Shown here one piece after another: positions 26,005 to 35,900 of a stretch of DNA of 37,911 nucleotides. Source of the DNA: Sulfurimonas sp. (GTDB taxonomy: Bacteria > Campylobacterota > Campylobacteria > Campylobacterales > Sulfurimonadaceae); assembly GCA_026996295.1 (NCBI GenBank), contig JALWLL010000091.1, forward strand, positions 1-37,911, given 5' to 3'. How positions within the stretch are numbered: the stretch's first letter is position 1; each line of letters begins with the position of its first letter. The notes under the pieces were generated by a model, which was not told the origin of the DNA, did no database searches, and saw nothing but the letters and a program-made list of their open reading frames with translations. A program made the position numbers and the translations under genes.

Positions 26005-26024
26005 AATCCGGCATATGCCGGATT
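26005..26024 (-). terminator. Perfect 20-base palindrome after ccoG (probable 3'-end hairpin)
   Basis: AATCCGGCATATGCCGGATT is a perfect palindrome that can fold into an 8-bp GC-rich stem with a 4-base loop. It starts 6 bases after the ccoG stop on the minus strand. No T-run follows on that strand, so it is a poor intrinsic terminator; transcript-end stabilisation or a protein-binding site is possible. Confidence 0.45.
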
Positions 26025-26030
26025 GATAAA

Positions 26031-27467
26031 CTATTTTGCGTTTTTAATGATATCTGCTCTTGGGAAAGTAAATGTTGATTTTCTAAAAACAACGATTGTA
26101 TCTTCATGATCTAAAGCATATGCACGAATAGTGATCGGAATAATCGTATCGTGTCTGTCGTCGTTTGCCAGCATATCATATGTTCGAAGCACTACGATCT
26201 TTTTCTTTTTGATTCCAGGTACGGCCGTAAACGCTCTGGAAGGTTTTGCGATCTCAATCGTTCCGTTGATATCTTTTGGCAGAATAACCTCAAAATAATA
26301 CTTATGTTTTTCATTTTCAGTATTTTGAAGTAAGAACTCATACGCATTATCCACACGAACTCTGCCGTCTGGCATCTTCTTCACAGCATATAAACGGTTT
26401 TCTTTGTTGATATTTAAAAGCATATGCTCTTTTGTACTTCCCATCATCCCCAAAATAACCGCAAGACCAACAAGTAGAGCAATATAAGCAAGAACTTTAG
26501 GGCGAAAATATTTTGTTTTTCCTTTTTGGTCTATGATCTCATAATCACTTGACCAAGTAATAAGAGAAGGTTTACCGAGTTTTCCCATAACCGTTGTACA
26601 GGCATCAACACACTCTAAACAGTTGATACACTCAAGCTGAAGCCCCTTACGAATATCGATATGGGTCGGACATACAGTCACACAAGACTCACATGCTGTA
26701 CACTCGGCATTTGGCTCAACCGCTTGAAGATCTTTTTGTTTTGTGAACTGTTTATGTTTATGTTCATCATAGATATGTCCCCCTCTGTGTGGGTTATATA
26801 GTGCCATAACAGTGTGTTCATCATACAAAACAGACTGGACTCTTGAGTATGGACATACATAGATACAAAAATTCTCCTTTAAAAAAACGATGTCGTATAT
26901 TAAAAATGCCGCAATTCCGATAATAGAGCCTATCAGCGTCCAGTGTTCAGTCGGATTTGACAAATACGCAAAGAAATCTTCAGGCGGAACAAAGTACCAT
27001 AAAAAGTCAGCAGCTGCAATAAGTGCCAGAATGGTCCACAAAAGGATGGCAATAGCTTTTTTCACCTTATTTTCAGGCTTGCTCATATCGGGCTCTTGCT
27101 GTTTATTTTTAATGCGTTTACGAAGTTTTAAAAGTTTTGTCTCAATAAGATCACGATAGATGACACGAAATGTTGTTTGGGGACACACCCATCCACAAAA
27201 CACACGCCCACCCATAACCGTCATACCAAAAATACCCAAGAACATAATCATAAGTAAAAATGGCATCAGGTAAAGCTCTTGCATATCAAACTGTACAAAA
27301 GCAAGATGAAGCTTAAGCTTATCAAAACTTAAAAGGAAAAAATGATTTCCATTCACCGTAATCCATGGCAAGACCAATGCAACTACTGTGACAAATGCAT
27401 ATAAGTAATAGCGTTTCACTCTCCATGGAGTTGGGATCTTAAACCCCTTTTTTTTCTCTGCACTCAT
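26031..27467 (-). CDS. ccoG: Cytochrome c oxidase accessory protein CcoG
   Basis: The 478-residue protein has about five membrane helices in its N-terminal ~340 residues, with GWVCPQTTFR and CIYVCPYSRVQ between them. Two ferredoxin-like groups follow (CTACESCVTVCP and CINCLECVDAC). It ends with a periplasmic Ig-like FixG C-terminal domain (~residues 370-475). CcoG reduces copper for assembly of the cbb3-type cytochrome oxidase, the usual terminal oxidase of Campylobacterota; it is also called RdxA or FixG. The gene begins 27 bases after the recombinase-like gene and is probably co-transcribed with it. The ribosome-binding site is GGGAGAG. Confidence 0.94.
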   Translation of the reverse strand: MSAEKKKGFKIPTPWRVKRYYLYAFVTVVALVLPWITVNGNHFFLLSFDKLKLHLAFVQFDMQELYLMPFLLMIMFLGIFGMTVMGGRVFCGWVCPQTTFRVIYRDLIETKLLKLRKRIKNKQQEPDMSKPENKVKKAIAILLWTILALIAAADFLWYFVPPEDFFAYLSNPTEHWTLIGSIIGIAAFLIYDIVFLKENFCIYVCPYSRVQSVLYDEHTVMALYNPHRGGHIYDEHKHKQFTKQKDLQAVEPNAECTACESCVTVCPTHIDIRKGLQLECINCLECVDACTTVMGKLGKPSLITWSSDYEIIDQKGKTKYFRPKVLAYIALLVGLAVILGMMGSTKEHMLLNINKENRLYAVKKMPDGRVRVDNAYEFLLQNTENEKHKYYFEVILPKDINGTIEIAKPSRAFTAVPGIKKKKIVVLRTYDMLANDDRHDTIIPITIRAYALDHEDTIVVFRKSTFTFPRADIIKNAK

Positions 27468-27494
27468 TAATTTTTCTCTCCCGTTATATTTTTG

Positions 27495-28130
27495 TTATTC
27501 TGGACATGTAATTTTGTCAATTACATCTTTTTGCGTATTTTTTGGCAGTTCCGGCAGTAATGAGCCGTGTGCAACCTGTTTAAGTTCTCTTGATTCTATA
27601 TAATCTTTCAATGAACTTCTGCTCACATTCAAAAGCCTAGCCATCTCACTCACACTTTTTTTCTCTTTTATATATCCAATGATCTCATTGATATATTTAT
27701 CAAATTTGGAGTTTGATCTACTTCCTTTTGGTCTGCCGACAACTTTTTTTGATTCGTTCTGTATAGTTTGACGAAACTGATCGATCAAACTCAAAACCAA
27801 CATCACATTGCTCTGAGGAGATATTGTAATAGATTGTTTTATAAAATGAACAGTATACTCATTTTTCAATAAACAACTAATCATTTGAATAATATCTTCC
27901 ATATCAGTACTCAGTACCCAGACATCTGAAATCAGAAGTGTACTTCCGACATGTTGACGAAAATATTCTGCAACATCAGGTCTTTGTGCTAAACGTTTGT
28001 TTTGTGAAGTTTGATCGATAAATTCATCATCTATTTGTAGGTTGTTTGACAATGCATATGCATTGATCAGCTGAAGCTGTTCATGTATAGCATCAAAATG
28101 TTTATCTGGACGTATATAAGCAAGTACCAT
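27495..28130 (-). CDS. Serine-recombinase-like DNA-binding protein without catalytic residues
   Basis: The 211-residue protein follows the resolvase/invertase layout. An N-terminal domain (1-~125) begins VLAYIRPDKHFDAIHEQ, a GRPKGSRS linker lies near residue 146, and a C-terminal Hin-type helix-turn-helix (SVSEMARLLNVSRSSLKDYI) ends the protein. Compared with gamma-delta resolvase (YARVSTSQQ, KLDRLGRD), the nucleophilic Ser is replaced (YIRPDK). The active-site Arg pair is also gone (SDVWVLSTD). It should therefore not cut DNA, but it can still bind it. It heads an operon with ccoG and has a palindrome on its own promoter, so a transcriptional regulator is likely. The ribosome-binding site is weak. 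Confidence 0.83.
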   Translation of the reverse strand: MVLAYIRPDKHFDAIHEQLQLINAYALSNNLQIDDEFIDQTSQNKRLAQRPDVAEYFRQHVGSTLLISDVWVLSTDMEDIIQMISCLLKNEYTVHFIKQSITISPQSNVMLVLSLIDQFRQTIQNESKKVVGRPKGSRSNSKFDKYINEIIGYIKEKKSVSEMARLLNVSRSSLKDYIESRELKQVAHGSLLPELPKNTQKDVIDKITCPE

Positions 28131-28164
28131 AATAACGACTAAACCTCTCTCTTATGTGAATTTC

Positions 28165-28200
28165 ATCGTCATTATACTATTTACTGACGATATAAGTCAA
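28165..28200 (-). promoter_or_regulatory. Promoter and operator-like palindrome of the recombinase-like/ccoG operon
   Basis: On the minus strand TTGACT (28200-28195) and TATAAT (28176-28171) form a -35/-10 pair with 18-base spacing, the clearest full promoter in the window. A perfect inverted repeat, ATCGTCA at 28165-28171 and TGACGAT at 28185-28191 (13-base spacer), brackets the -10 box. A third CGTCA lies at 28219-28223. A bound dimer would block RNA polymerase, so repression, probably by the encoded DNA-binding protein, is a natural reading. Confidence 0.62.
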
Positions 28201-28249
28201 GTATTTTTTGCTTTATTTCGTCAAAATTAATATAAATTATGATTTTTAT

Positions 28250-28281
28250 AATACAATGCATAAACTATTATGCATTGTATT
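28250..28281 (-). terminator. Hairpin after the outer-membrane barrel gene
   Basis: A perfect 14-bp inverted repeat (arms 28250-28263 and 28268-28281, loop of four) begins 8 bases after the stop of the barrel gene at 28290. The stem is AT-rich, and on the minus strand an AT-rich run, not a T-run, follows. It is the likely transcript end between the barrel gene and the recombinase-like promoter. Confidence 0.5.
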
Positions 28282-28289
28282 TGTATCTG

Positions 28290-29483
28290 CTACCACCCAA
28301 TACTTAGCTTAGCCATATATCTTCTATCCGGGATATCGACACTGCCTGTACCCACTTGTTCCTGGTATGTTGCAAAGTTGAGTTTGAGCAGTGTAAGTTC
28401 CAAATCGATCCCTGCCGTATAAGCACCCTGATACAACCCGCCACTTATGGCAGTTGAGAAGTATGTGGAATCAATAAGTCCAACATTTACACCCAGGCGC
28501 AGTCTCTTTGTAAAGTCAGACTCACTGTAGTCTGTGTACTTGACAACATTACCCTCATCGTTATACTCATACAGACGAACTTTGTTTGCTTCAAACAGGT
28601 CAACATAATCAACAGCGATAACAAGCTTGTCAACATAATCAACATCAGGAGAGATCGATGCGCCAATATTTACAGTCATAGGTTGCCCGCCGTAATTATC
28701 ATCCATATCCATAGGTCCAATGTTTAAAATACTCAGACCGAGTGCAGGATTCCAAGAGCTCCCTTGAAACGGGTAGTATTTTACACCGATATCCAGCCCC
28801 ATACCTGAAGATGTTTCTTCATACTTATCTCGCAGCTGCTCTCCTATATCGTCACCATTGGTCAGCTCACTTACACCCAAGGCACCCTCGTACGATGTTT
28901 GTTGGATATATTTTAAACCCAAACCAACATCCAAACGGCCTATTTTTGTATGGTATGGTTTTGCGAAACCTAAAACAACTCCACCATATACACGTGATGA
29001 TGTCTCCAAAAGACCACCGTTGGAACTACCGTTAGCATGTGTGACATAGTTTATATCTGCCGCAGCCAAAATACCTATGCTCCATGCAAACGCATCAGAG
29101 TTTTTAGATAGCGCACTATAGTTATCAACACCTATGTGAAAATAATCCCCTGCATACTCTTGAAGCACGGCAACCACTTCCGCATCGTCACCACTGTCTG
29201 AAGCGGTGTTGATATCATCTACAAAGGTTTGTGTTTTCTCGCTTGAAGAGACACCGATACCCAACAAATCAACAACAAATCCATGCTCTTTTTTTATACT
29301 CGCAAGACCGGCAGGGTTTGAAAAAACAGAGGTTGAGTAGCCGCCAACTGCAACATTTGCACCTCCCATCGCCATGATTCTAGGATCTTTGTAAAGATAG
29401 GCATGCTCACCATACATTGCCATGAGCGAAGTTGTTGCACCAAGAAGTGCCAAAGATATAATTTTTTTTGTTTTTGTATTCAT
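28290..29483 (-). CDS. Outer-membrane beta-barrel protein (TraF-like/PF13729 type)
   Basis: The ATG at 29483 is chosen because AGGAG lies eight bases upstream; an in-frame GTG nine bases earlier abuts that AGGAG and is less likely. The 397-residue product has a Sec signal (ISLALLGATTSLMA). It then has the motif RIMAMGGANVAVGGYSTSVFSNPAGLA, typical of barrel proteins annotated as conjugal-transfer TraF or the OmpP1/FadL-like group. Alternating strands follow to a terminal LSIGW. The TraF name reflects domain similarity only; no conjugation genes are nearby. It follows the lipoprotein gene by 14 bases. Confidence 0.78.
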   Translation of the reverse strand: MNTKTKKIISLALLGATTSLMAMYGEHAYLYKDPRIMAMGGANVAVGGYSTSVFSNPAGLASIKKEHGFVVDLLGIGVSSSEKTQTFVDDINTASDSGDDAEVVAVLQEYAGDYFHIGVDNYSALSKNSDAFAWSIGILAAADINYVTHANGSSNGGLLETSSRVYGGVVLGFAKPYHTKIGRLDVGLGLKYIQQTSYEGALGVSELTNGDDIGEQLRDKYEETSSGMGLDIGVKYYPFQGSSWNPALGLSILNIGPMDMDDNYGGQPMTVNIGASISPDVDYVDKLVIAVDYVDLFEANKVRLYEYNDEGNVVKYTDYSESDFTKRLRLGVNVGLIDSTYFSTAISGGLYQGAYTAGIDLELTLLKLNFATYQEQVGTGSVDIPDRRYMAKLSIGW

Positions 29484-29497
29484 TGCCTGCACTCCTG

Positions 29498-30508
29498 TTA
29501 GTTTTGTGTATTGATATAGTTGATGATATCATCGATAGTGATTGTTTCATTTGCATCCTGATTGATCTCTGATTTAAAATTATCAATATCACTCGCCAAA
29601 TCACTGCCTGTACCACCTACGCCGGCAATAACAGCATCAAATCCACCATTGAGGATATCCACCAAAAGTACTTCTGTAGTAAGGTTCTGATCTCCCGTTT
29701 CATCAACAGGGCACACATAATAACCTGGCGCTTTTGTATCAAAAGTCATAGTGGTATTTCTATCTGCAAAACTATCAAGAGGACAGTATCCATTTGTGAT
29801 AACAGTAGAACCCGGAGTAAATGTTGTTTTTAAGTAATCAAATGAGTTACCGTTTACTGTCATAAAAAATGTTGTGTATGTGCTGTTACTCTCAACAAAA
29901 GTCACATCGGAGTCAACTCCCTTTGTACACTCTGCAGGGACAGTGCCATCATAAGCATACTGCATCGCACATGCTGAAGCTGTCAGCTCATCATCACTTG
30001 TGTTATCTGCCAAACTCGCCACATCTCCAAGGTAACCAAGGGTAACTGTAGCTCGCATACTCTCTGAGAGTCCTGTGTATAAACATATATCTCTTTGAGA
30101 ATCGGTTAAGGTTGCATTGGTGTCGCTACAGGCATCACCCACAACTTGTTTATAAGCATCACTCGATTTTCCAAGATATTCTAACGCCTTAGGATTACTT
30201 GCCGTTTTTTCATCAACACTGTTGGCAAAACTTGCAAAAGCATCACTATCATTATTATCATTACTATCTGCGATAATCGTTATAAGGTCAGAAAGACTCA
30301 AGCCTGCTGCTCCCATATATGCGGAACCCAAAGCTATATATTCACTTTGTGTATCTGCACTACCTTCCAGTCTTGCGATTACACCCAGATAATCACCATC
30401 ATCAAGCATCTGCTGTATTTCAAGCTGAGATTCAGCATCACTCTCTCCACATCCGCTAAAAATTAAACCTGCACATACAAATGATGTTGCCAATATTTTT
30501 TTTATCAT
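29498..30508 (-). CDS. Lipoprotein of unknown function paired with the beta-barrel
   Basis: The 336-residue product has a lipoprotein signal with lipobox FSGC, then an acidic Asp-, Ser- and Thr-rich chain. Residues ~30-130 look like short helical (TPR-like) repeats. The mature part has about seven more cysteines in a sequence order that could make disulfides. I do not recognise a family. It has a strong AAAGGGG ribosome-binding site. The 14-base gap to the barrel gene suggests an outer-membrane barrel with a lipoprotein partner, but no function can be inferred. Confidence 0.82.
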   Translation of the reverse strand: MIKKILATSFVCAGLIFSGCGESDAESQLEIQQMLDDGDYLGVIARLEGSADTQSEYIALGSAYMGAAGLSLSDLITIIADSNDNNDSDAFASFANSVDEKTASNPKALEYLGKSSDAYKQVVGDACSDTNATLTDSQRDICLYTGLSESMRATVTLGYLGDVASLADNTSDDELTASACAMQYAYDGTVPAECTKGVDSDVTFVESNSTYTTFFMTVNGNSFDYLKTTFTPGSTVITNGYCPLDSFADRNTTMTFDTKAPGYYVCPVDETGDQNLTTEVLLVDILNGGFDAVIAGVGGTGSDLASDIDNFKSEINQDANETITIDDIINYINTQN

Positions 30509-30542
30509 ACATTCCCCTTTATCATAATTTTATCACGAAATA

Positions 30543-30551
30543 ATTATACCA
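30543..30551 (-). promoter_or_regulatory. Extended -10 promoter of the lipoprotein/barrel pair
   Basis: The minus strand reads TGGTATAAT, an extended -10 with perfect TATAAT (30548-30543), about 35 bases before the lipoprotein ATG. Its upstream half lies next to the chemoreceptor stop codon, and no terminator separates the two, so some read-through is likely. Confidence 0.5.
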
Positions 30552-30561
30552 TAAACTTTTT

Positions 30562-32724
30562 TTATCTATACTCTTCAAGCATTTTATCTAAAACGATAAA
30601 GAGCTCTTTTGAGCTTTTTTCTGTTCTCTCAAAAAGATTAATAATCTTATCGGCATTCTCTAAAGAACCACTATTTACATACTTTGGAAGTTCTCTCATG
30701 CTTTCATGCACCTCTTTATGAGGTTTATCGACTTGTTTATATGCTGAGGTTGATGCAAATACTGCTTTACCTTCACCGCTGTACCATTGACCAAATCTAC
30801 ACTCTGTAGATGTTGAGAAGTGCTGGTCCCTTTTATTTTTAAAGACCGTTTCGTAACCTGAAAGCTTGTACACGGTGTGATCAATCTTAGCAAGATTGAC
30901 AAAAAGCTCATGCGATATTTTTATATTTGAGTTCTGTATCTCATGGGAACTCTCCACGAGCGCATAAAGACTACTGTTGAATTCATCAAGTTTTTCCAAT
31001 GAAGTTGTAACCTCTGCTCCCATCTGCTCAGAAAACTCCTGCATAGCAGAGGAGTTTTGTTTGAGCAGGTTTATGTTGACTTCAACCTCACTCGTTGCCT
31101 TTTGCGTACGCTCTGCCAATTTTCTCACCTCATCGGCCACAACGGCAAAACCGCGTCCATGCTCCCCTGCACGAGCCGCTTCTATCGCAGCATTGAGTGC
31201 AAGTAGATTCGTCTGATCTGAAATATCTTTGATCAATGCAATCACATTTGTAATTTCATTAACACTATTGTTAAGCTGTTGTGAATTTTCTTGACTTTCA
31301 GCCATTTTCTGAGAAATACTTTCCAAAGAACTCCCCATGGTTGCTGTTGATTGTTTGACATCACTCACGACCTGCTCTGTTTGAGAACTTTTCTCATTAA
31401 TCGTGTTGAGTGCTTCCATGTTATTGGAGATACCCTTTTGCACATCACTAAGACCCTCTGATGCACCATCTGTAAGTAAGGCTGTCAAAGCAAGTGTCAA
31501 TCTGTTTTTTTCTAACTGCTCAGCACTCTCCTGGGCATGTTTTTTTGATTCTTCTAAGGCATTATTTGCTTGTACTATCGCTTCATAAGCGACTTCAATA
31601 GTATGATTTGCCGCACTTTGAATAGATGCTATCTCATCATTGCCCCTTACACTTATACGTTTTGAGAAGTCTTTTGAAGCAACAATATCATCAAGCTCTT
31701 TTTTAAACAAAGAGATTCTTTGTGTCAAATTACGAGAAACTATATAACCAAAAAATATAACAAAAATCATCACAAGCATATTTACTGAAATACTCACTAT
31801 CATATTTCTTTTTGCTGTGCTCTCTAAATGGATGATCAACTCTAAAATAGAACCAGAAAGGTGTTCTTCCACTTTTTTCAGCAGATTTATTTTTTGTGTT
31901 ATGGTCTCAAACCAGTAAGAAGCATCGACTCCAAAGCCACCATTTATTCGATCGAGTGCAATTTGTCTCATTCTTGCTACCTCTTCAACAGGCTTGCCCA
32001 CTAGGGTGTTTTTATAAAATGCAGCATTTTGCGGTGTCGCTAAAAATAAAAATCTACCCATATAGGTATCTTGCTCAACCATCAGCTTAATGAATTTTGC
32101 ATAAAATCCCGGAGGAAACATATCTTTGGCAAAGGTTCCCGTCATAACGGCTCTCTCTATCCCCGCTCTCTCTTTTGAGTACAAAAAATTAACAAAAGCA
32201 TTTAAAGCAGTGCTCATTTTTTGATCGGAACTCATTTTAGCTATATATGCCACAGTATCTAAAAATGCTCCATTAAGCGGTGTATAATAACCTACAGTCT
32301 GAGGAACACTATATTCTAGAGCACTCACTTTAGTTCTGACGCTACTGAGCTTTGAGAGCCTTTGCATAGCATCTTGCATCTGCTCACCCATAGATTTTGG
32401 ATACTTGCTGAAATCTACAGTTTTATAAAACGCCTCCATCTCTGCTCTTGTTTTGTCTGTATCTTTTCTAATCTCCAAAAGTGTTTTAGCAAACTTTTTT
32501 CCCTGTGAACCGATAAAACCGGCGGAAGCACCCCTCTCTTTTTGTGTATTATGGATCATAGCACCTATTTTTGTAGCTAAAATCGTCATCTCTTCTATAT
32601 TTCTTAGCTCTTGTGTTTTTTTGTAATTGTCATAGCTTATCATACTTACCAAAATAAATATCACAACCATAGGTATAAATACCATCAATGCCATCTTTAT
32701 CTTTATGGACATATTATCTAACAT
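30562..32724 (-). CDS. Methyl-accepting chemotaxis protein with NIT sensor and zinc-binding CZB domain
   Basis: The 720-residue receptor has a membrane helix at ~8-30. A periplasmic NIT-type helical domain (~45-295, with [15 protein letters not shown]) follows, then a second helix (~303-325), HAMP, and a signalling domain with the conserved [26 protein letters not shown] hairpin. The C-terminal CZB domain has zinc ligands His616, Cys642, His669 and His673 (CRFGQWY, then PHKEVH). NIT domains are associated with nitrate/nitrite sensing, and CZB domains bind zinc and can sense oxidants. This receptor may steer cells by nitrate-based or redox cues. A G9 run sits just upstream of its ribosome-binding site. 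Confidence 0.93.
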   Translation of the reverse strand: MLDNMSIKIKMALMVFIPMVVIFILVSMISYDNYKKTQELRNIEEMTILATKIGAMIHNTQKERGASAGFIGSQGKKFAKTLLEIRKDTDKTRAEMEAFYKTVDFSKYPKSMGEQMQDAMQRLSKLSSVRTKVSALEYSVPQTVGYYTPLNGAFLDTVAYIAKMSSDQKMSTALNAFVNFLYSKERAGIERAVMTGTFAKDMFPPGFYAKFIKLMVEQDTYMGRFLFLATPQNAAFYKNTLVGKPVEEVARMRQIALDRINGGFGVDASYWFETITQKINLLKKVEEHLSGSILELIIHLESTAKRNMIVSISVNMLVMIFVIFFGYIVSRNLTQRISLFKKELDDIVASKDFSKRISVRGNDEIASIQSAANHTIEVAYEAIVQANNALEESKKHAQESAEQLEKNRLTLALTALLTDGASEGLSDVQKGISNNMEALNTINEKSSQTEQVVSDVKQSTATMGSSLESISQKMAESQENSQQLNNSVNEITNVIALIKDISDQTNLLALNAAIEAARAGEHGRGFAVVADEVRKLAERTQKATSEVEVNINLLKQNSSAMQEFSEQMGAEVTTSLEKLDEFNSSLYALVESSHEIQNSNIKISHELFVNLAKIDHTVYKLSGYETVFKNKRDQHFSTSTECRFGQWYSGEGKAVFASTSAYKQVDKPHKEVHESMRELPKYVNSGSLENADKIINLFERTEKSSKELFIVLDKMLEEYR

Positions 32725-32730
32725 GAGTTT

Positions 32731-32742
32731 CCTCCCCCCCCC
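32731..32742 (-). repeat. G9 homopolymer joined to the chemoreceptor ribosome-binding site
   Basis: On the plus strand nine C residues (32734-32742) and a T precede CC; on the minus strand this reads G9-A-GG, then AAACTC and the ATG at 32724. The tract merges with the GGAGG ribosome-binding site. Runs of this length slip readily in Campylobacterota, where they are common phase-variation switches. Being untranslated, a length change would alter leader pairing or spacing, not the reading frame. Confidence 0.7.
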
Positions 32743-32919
32743 TACAAATAACCTTATCTAATAAAAATTTTCTTTTCAAATTGTATCATAAAGATATCAA
32801 ATTTTAAATTTCATCTCTATGTTTCTGAAACTAAAAAGTGCTAAACAAATAAAAAGCGTTTCTTATGCTCCTTTTCGTTAAAATTCACCTTATTTATTTT
32901 CACATAAAAGATTTTCTAT

Positions 32920-35900
32920 ATGACAACACAAGAGTACATCTTAGAAACCATCAAAAAACGCCCCCTTATCATTGATGGGGCTATGGGAACGCAACTGCAA
33001 CAACGTGATGATAAGATTCCAAAAGAGGCTTGGGAGGGAAACGAAGGGTGCAATGAGTTACTAAACGTAACAGCACCTGATGTTTTAAGTGAGATTTTTC
33101 ACGCTTATCTCAAATCTGGAGCTGATTTTATAACAACAAACACTTTTGGTTCCTTTTCTTGGGTGCTCGATGAGTATCAAATCGGCCATCGAGCATATGA
33201 ACTCACCCATGCCGGTGCAGCGTTGGTAAAACAAGCATGTGAAAAGTTCTCAACACCGCAGCAGCCACGTTTTGTTTTAGGCTCAGTAGGTCCCGGAACA
33301 AAACTGCCATCACTTGGACATATCACTTATGATGAAATGTTTGAAGGTTACACCCAGTTTTGTGAAGCCCTTATCGATGGCGGGGTAGATATTTTCCTAC
33401 TTGAGACCTGCCAGGATCCCCTCCAAATCAAAGCAGCACTCCATGCCTGCGAGGAAGCGAACAAACGAAAAGGAGTGCACATTCCTATCATGGTCTCTGT
33501 TACCATAGAACTTAGCGGAACTATGCTCATAGGAACAGATGCTGCGACCATTACTACCATACTTGAGCCTTTTGATATCTTGAGCCTTGGATTTAACTGT
33601 GGAACAGGACCTGAGCAGGTACTCAAACATGTAAAAACATTGAGCCAACTATGGCATAAACCCATAAGCATCCATGCAAATGCGGGACTTCCACAAAACC
33701 GTGGTGGCTACACCTATTATCCGATGGGACCCGATGAGTTCACACAGAAGCAACGTGAGTTTTTAAACTATGACGGTGTCAGTTTTCTTGGTGGATGTTG
33801 CGGTACAACGCCTCAACATATCCGCGCACTAGTTGATAGCACACACAACATAACACCAAAACCCCCTTCTGGAAGTGTAGAGAACTCTCTTGCTTCACTT
33901 TTCTCAACAGTGCCCCTTATGCAAGAGCCGGCTCCGCTTCTTATGGGTGAGAGAAGTAATGCTACAGGTTCTAAAGCATTTCGTGAACTGCTTTTGGCAG
34001 AAGATTATGAGGGAACCCTCTCGGTTGCTCAACAGCAGGTTCGGGCGGGTGCCCATGTGATAGATGTCAATGTCGGCTTTGCAGGACGTGATGAGACCAA
34101 AGATATGAACGCAGTTATGGGGATGTACAACCAAAAAATCTCTATACCGCTTATGCCTGATTCCACGCAGGTCAAAGGGCTTGAAACCGCACTTAAAAAT
34201 ATTGGTGGCCGCCCCATACTCAACTCTGTAAACCTTGAAGACGGTGAAGAAAAATTTGACGAGGTGTGTGCACTTGCTAAAAAATTTGGAACCGCACTGG
34301 TATGTCTTACGATCGATGAAGTTGGTATGGCAAAAACCGTAGAGCATAAACTTGAAGTTGCCCAACGCATCATTGAACTTGCAACTTCACGCCATGGACT
34401 CAAAAAAGAGGATCTTGTTTTTGATGTGCTAACCTTTACGCTTGGAAGCGGTGATGAGGAGTATCTTGATGCCGGCATCAACACCATTGAAGCTATTCGT
34501 GAACTTAGAAAAAGACATCCGGAAGTGGGAACCACACTTGGACTCTCAAACATCTCTTTTGGACTTGATAAAGATGCAAGACCATATCTCAATTCCATGT
34601 TCCTGCACCACTGTTTGGAAGCAGGACTGACCTCAGTCATCATCAATGTAAAACATATTATCCCCATAAATAAAATAAGCAAAGAGGATCAGGAAGTTTG
34701 TAACAACCTCATCTTTAACCGTACAGAGGAACCACTTTTTGAGTTTATTGAGCATTTTAGCACCAAAGAAGCTATTGATACAGAGGCAGATGATGCAGAG
34801 TATCTGGCAATGAGTGATGAGCAAAAGATTGCCAAGCTTCTTATGGATGGTGACAAAGAGAGGATGATACCCCTTGTCGAAGAGGTTCGCCACCGTATCG
34901 CTCCCGAGAAGATAGTCAATGAGATACTTATAGATGCGATGAAAGTAGTAGGGGAACTTTTTGGATCTGGACAGATGCAGCTTCCTTTTGTGCTTCAATC
35001 AGCTGAGACCATGAAAAAAACAGTCGATCATCTCAACCCTTATTTGCCAAAAGTTGAAAAAGAGGTCGATACCACTCTTGCACTTGGCACCGTCAAGGGC
35101 GATGTTCATGATGTTGGAAAAAACCTTGTAGATATTATCCTCTCAAATAACGGCTTTAAAGTTGTCAATCTTGGAATCAAGGTGGAGCTTGAGAGCTTCT
35201 TGCAGGCAATGAAAGATGGACATATCAGTGCACTTGGGATGAGTGGACTCCTTGTAAAATCGACGCAGGTGATGAAAGAAAACCTCGAAACCCTTAAAGC
35301 ACAAGGGGTTACAATACCTATACTGCTAGGGGGAGCTGCTCTCACCCGTAGTTTTATCGATGATTTTTGTCGCCCTGCTTATGATGGACCGATCTTTTAC
35401 TGTAAAGATGCTTTTGACGGGGTAACCGCTATGAGCCGCATAGAAGCAGGAAACTTTGACACCGATCTACACGGCAAAGATACACAGGAAAAAGCAACAA
35501 AAGAAAAAAAAGAGGTGATTATTCCACCTTTTTCTGAGATAAAAATGCCCTCACGTGATATAGATATTCCTACCCCTCCATTTTGGGGAAGACGAGAGTT
35601 GAAACTCACTCCCCAACAAGTGGAGATGGCATTTGATTGGATCAATCATAAACTTCTTTTTAAATCACGCTGGGGATACACCTCTAAAGGGATGAGTAAA
35701 GAAGCGTATCAAAAACAACTTGACGAAGTAGTTTGGCCCGCCTATGAAAAGCTCAAAGCAAGATTTTTGGATGAGGGGCTTTTTGAGCCCACTATTCTTT
35801 ATGGATACTGGCCGTGCCGGAGCGATGACAACACTTTGCTGATTTTTGATGAGAGCGAGGGGTATCATTCACAAAGCGAAGTAAACCGCGAACCTTTAGA

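Noticed and set aside
27495-28130. Active site-specific recombinase or mobile-element integrase
   Set aside because: Ser and Arg active-site residues are missing, no inverted terminal repeats, res-like sites or invertible segment are seen nearby, and neighbours are housekeeping respiratory genes.
28290-29483. Conjugation (tra) locus suggested by TraF-like similarity
   Set aside because: No other transfer, relaxase or type IV secretion genes are present; the resemblance is to a barrel domain only.
32743-32919. Cobalamin or SAM riboswitch upstream of metH
   Set aside because: The plus-strand leader is short and AT-rich and lacks B12-box or SAM-box conserved cores.
34029-34682. Minus-strand 217-codon open frame inside metH
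   Set aside because: MetH is complete and conserved in the plus frame across this stretch; the antisense frame has serine-rich, motif-free composition.
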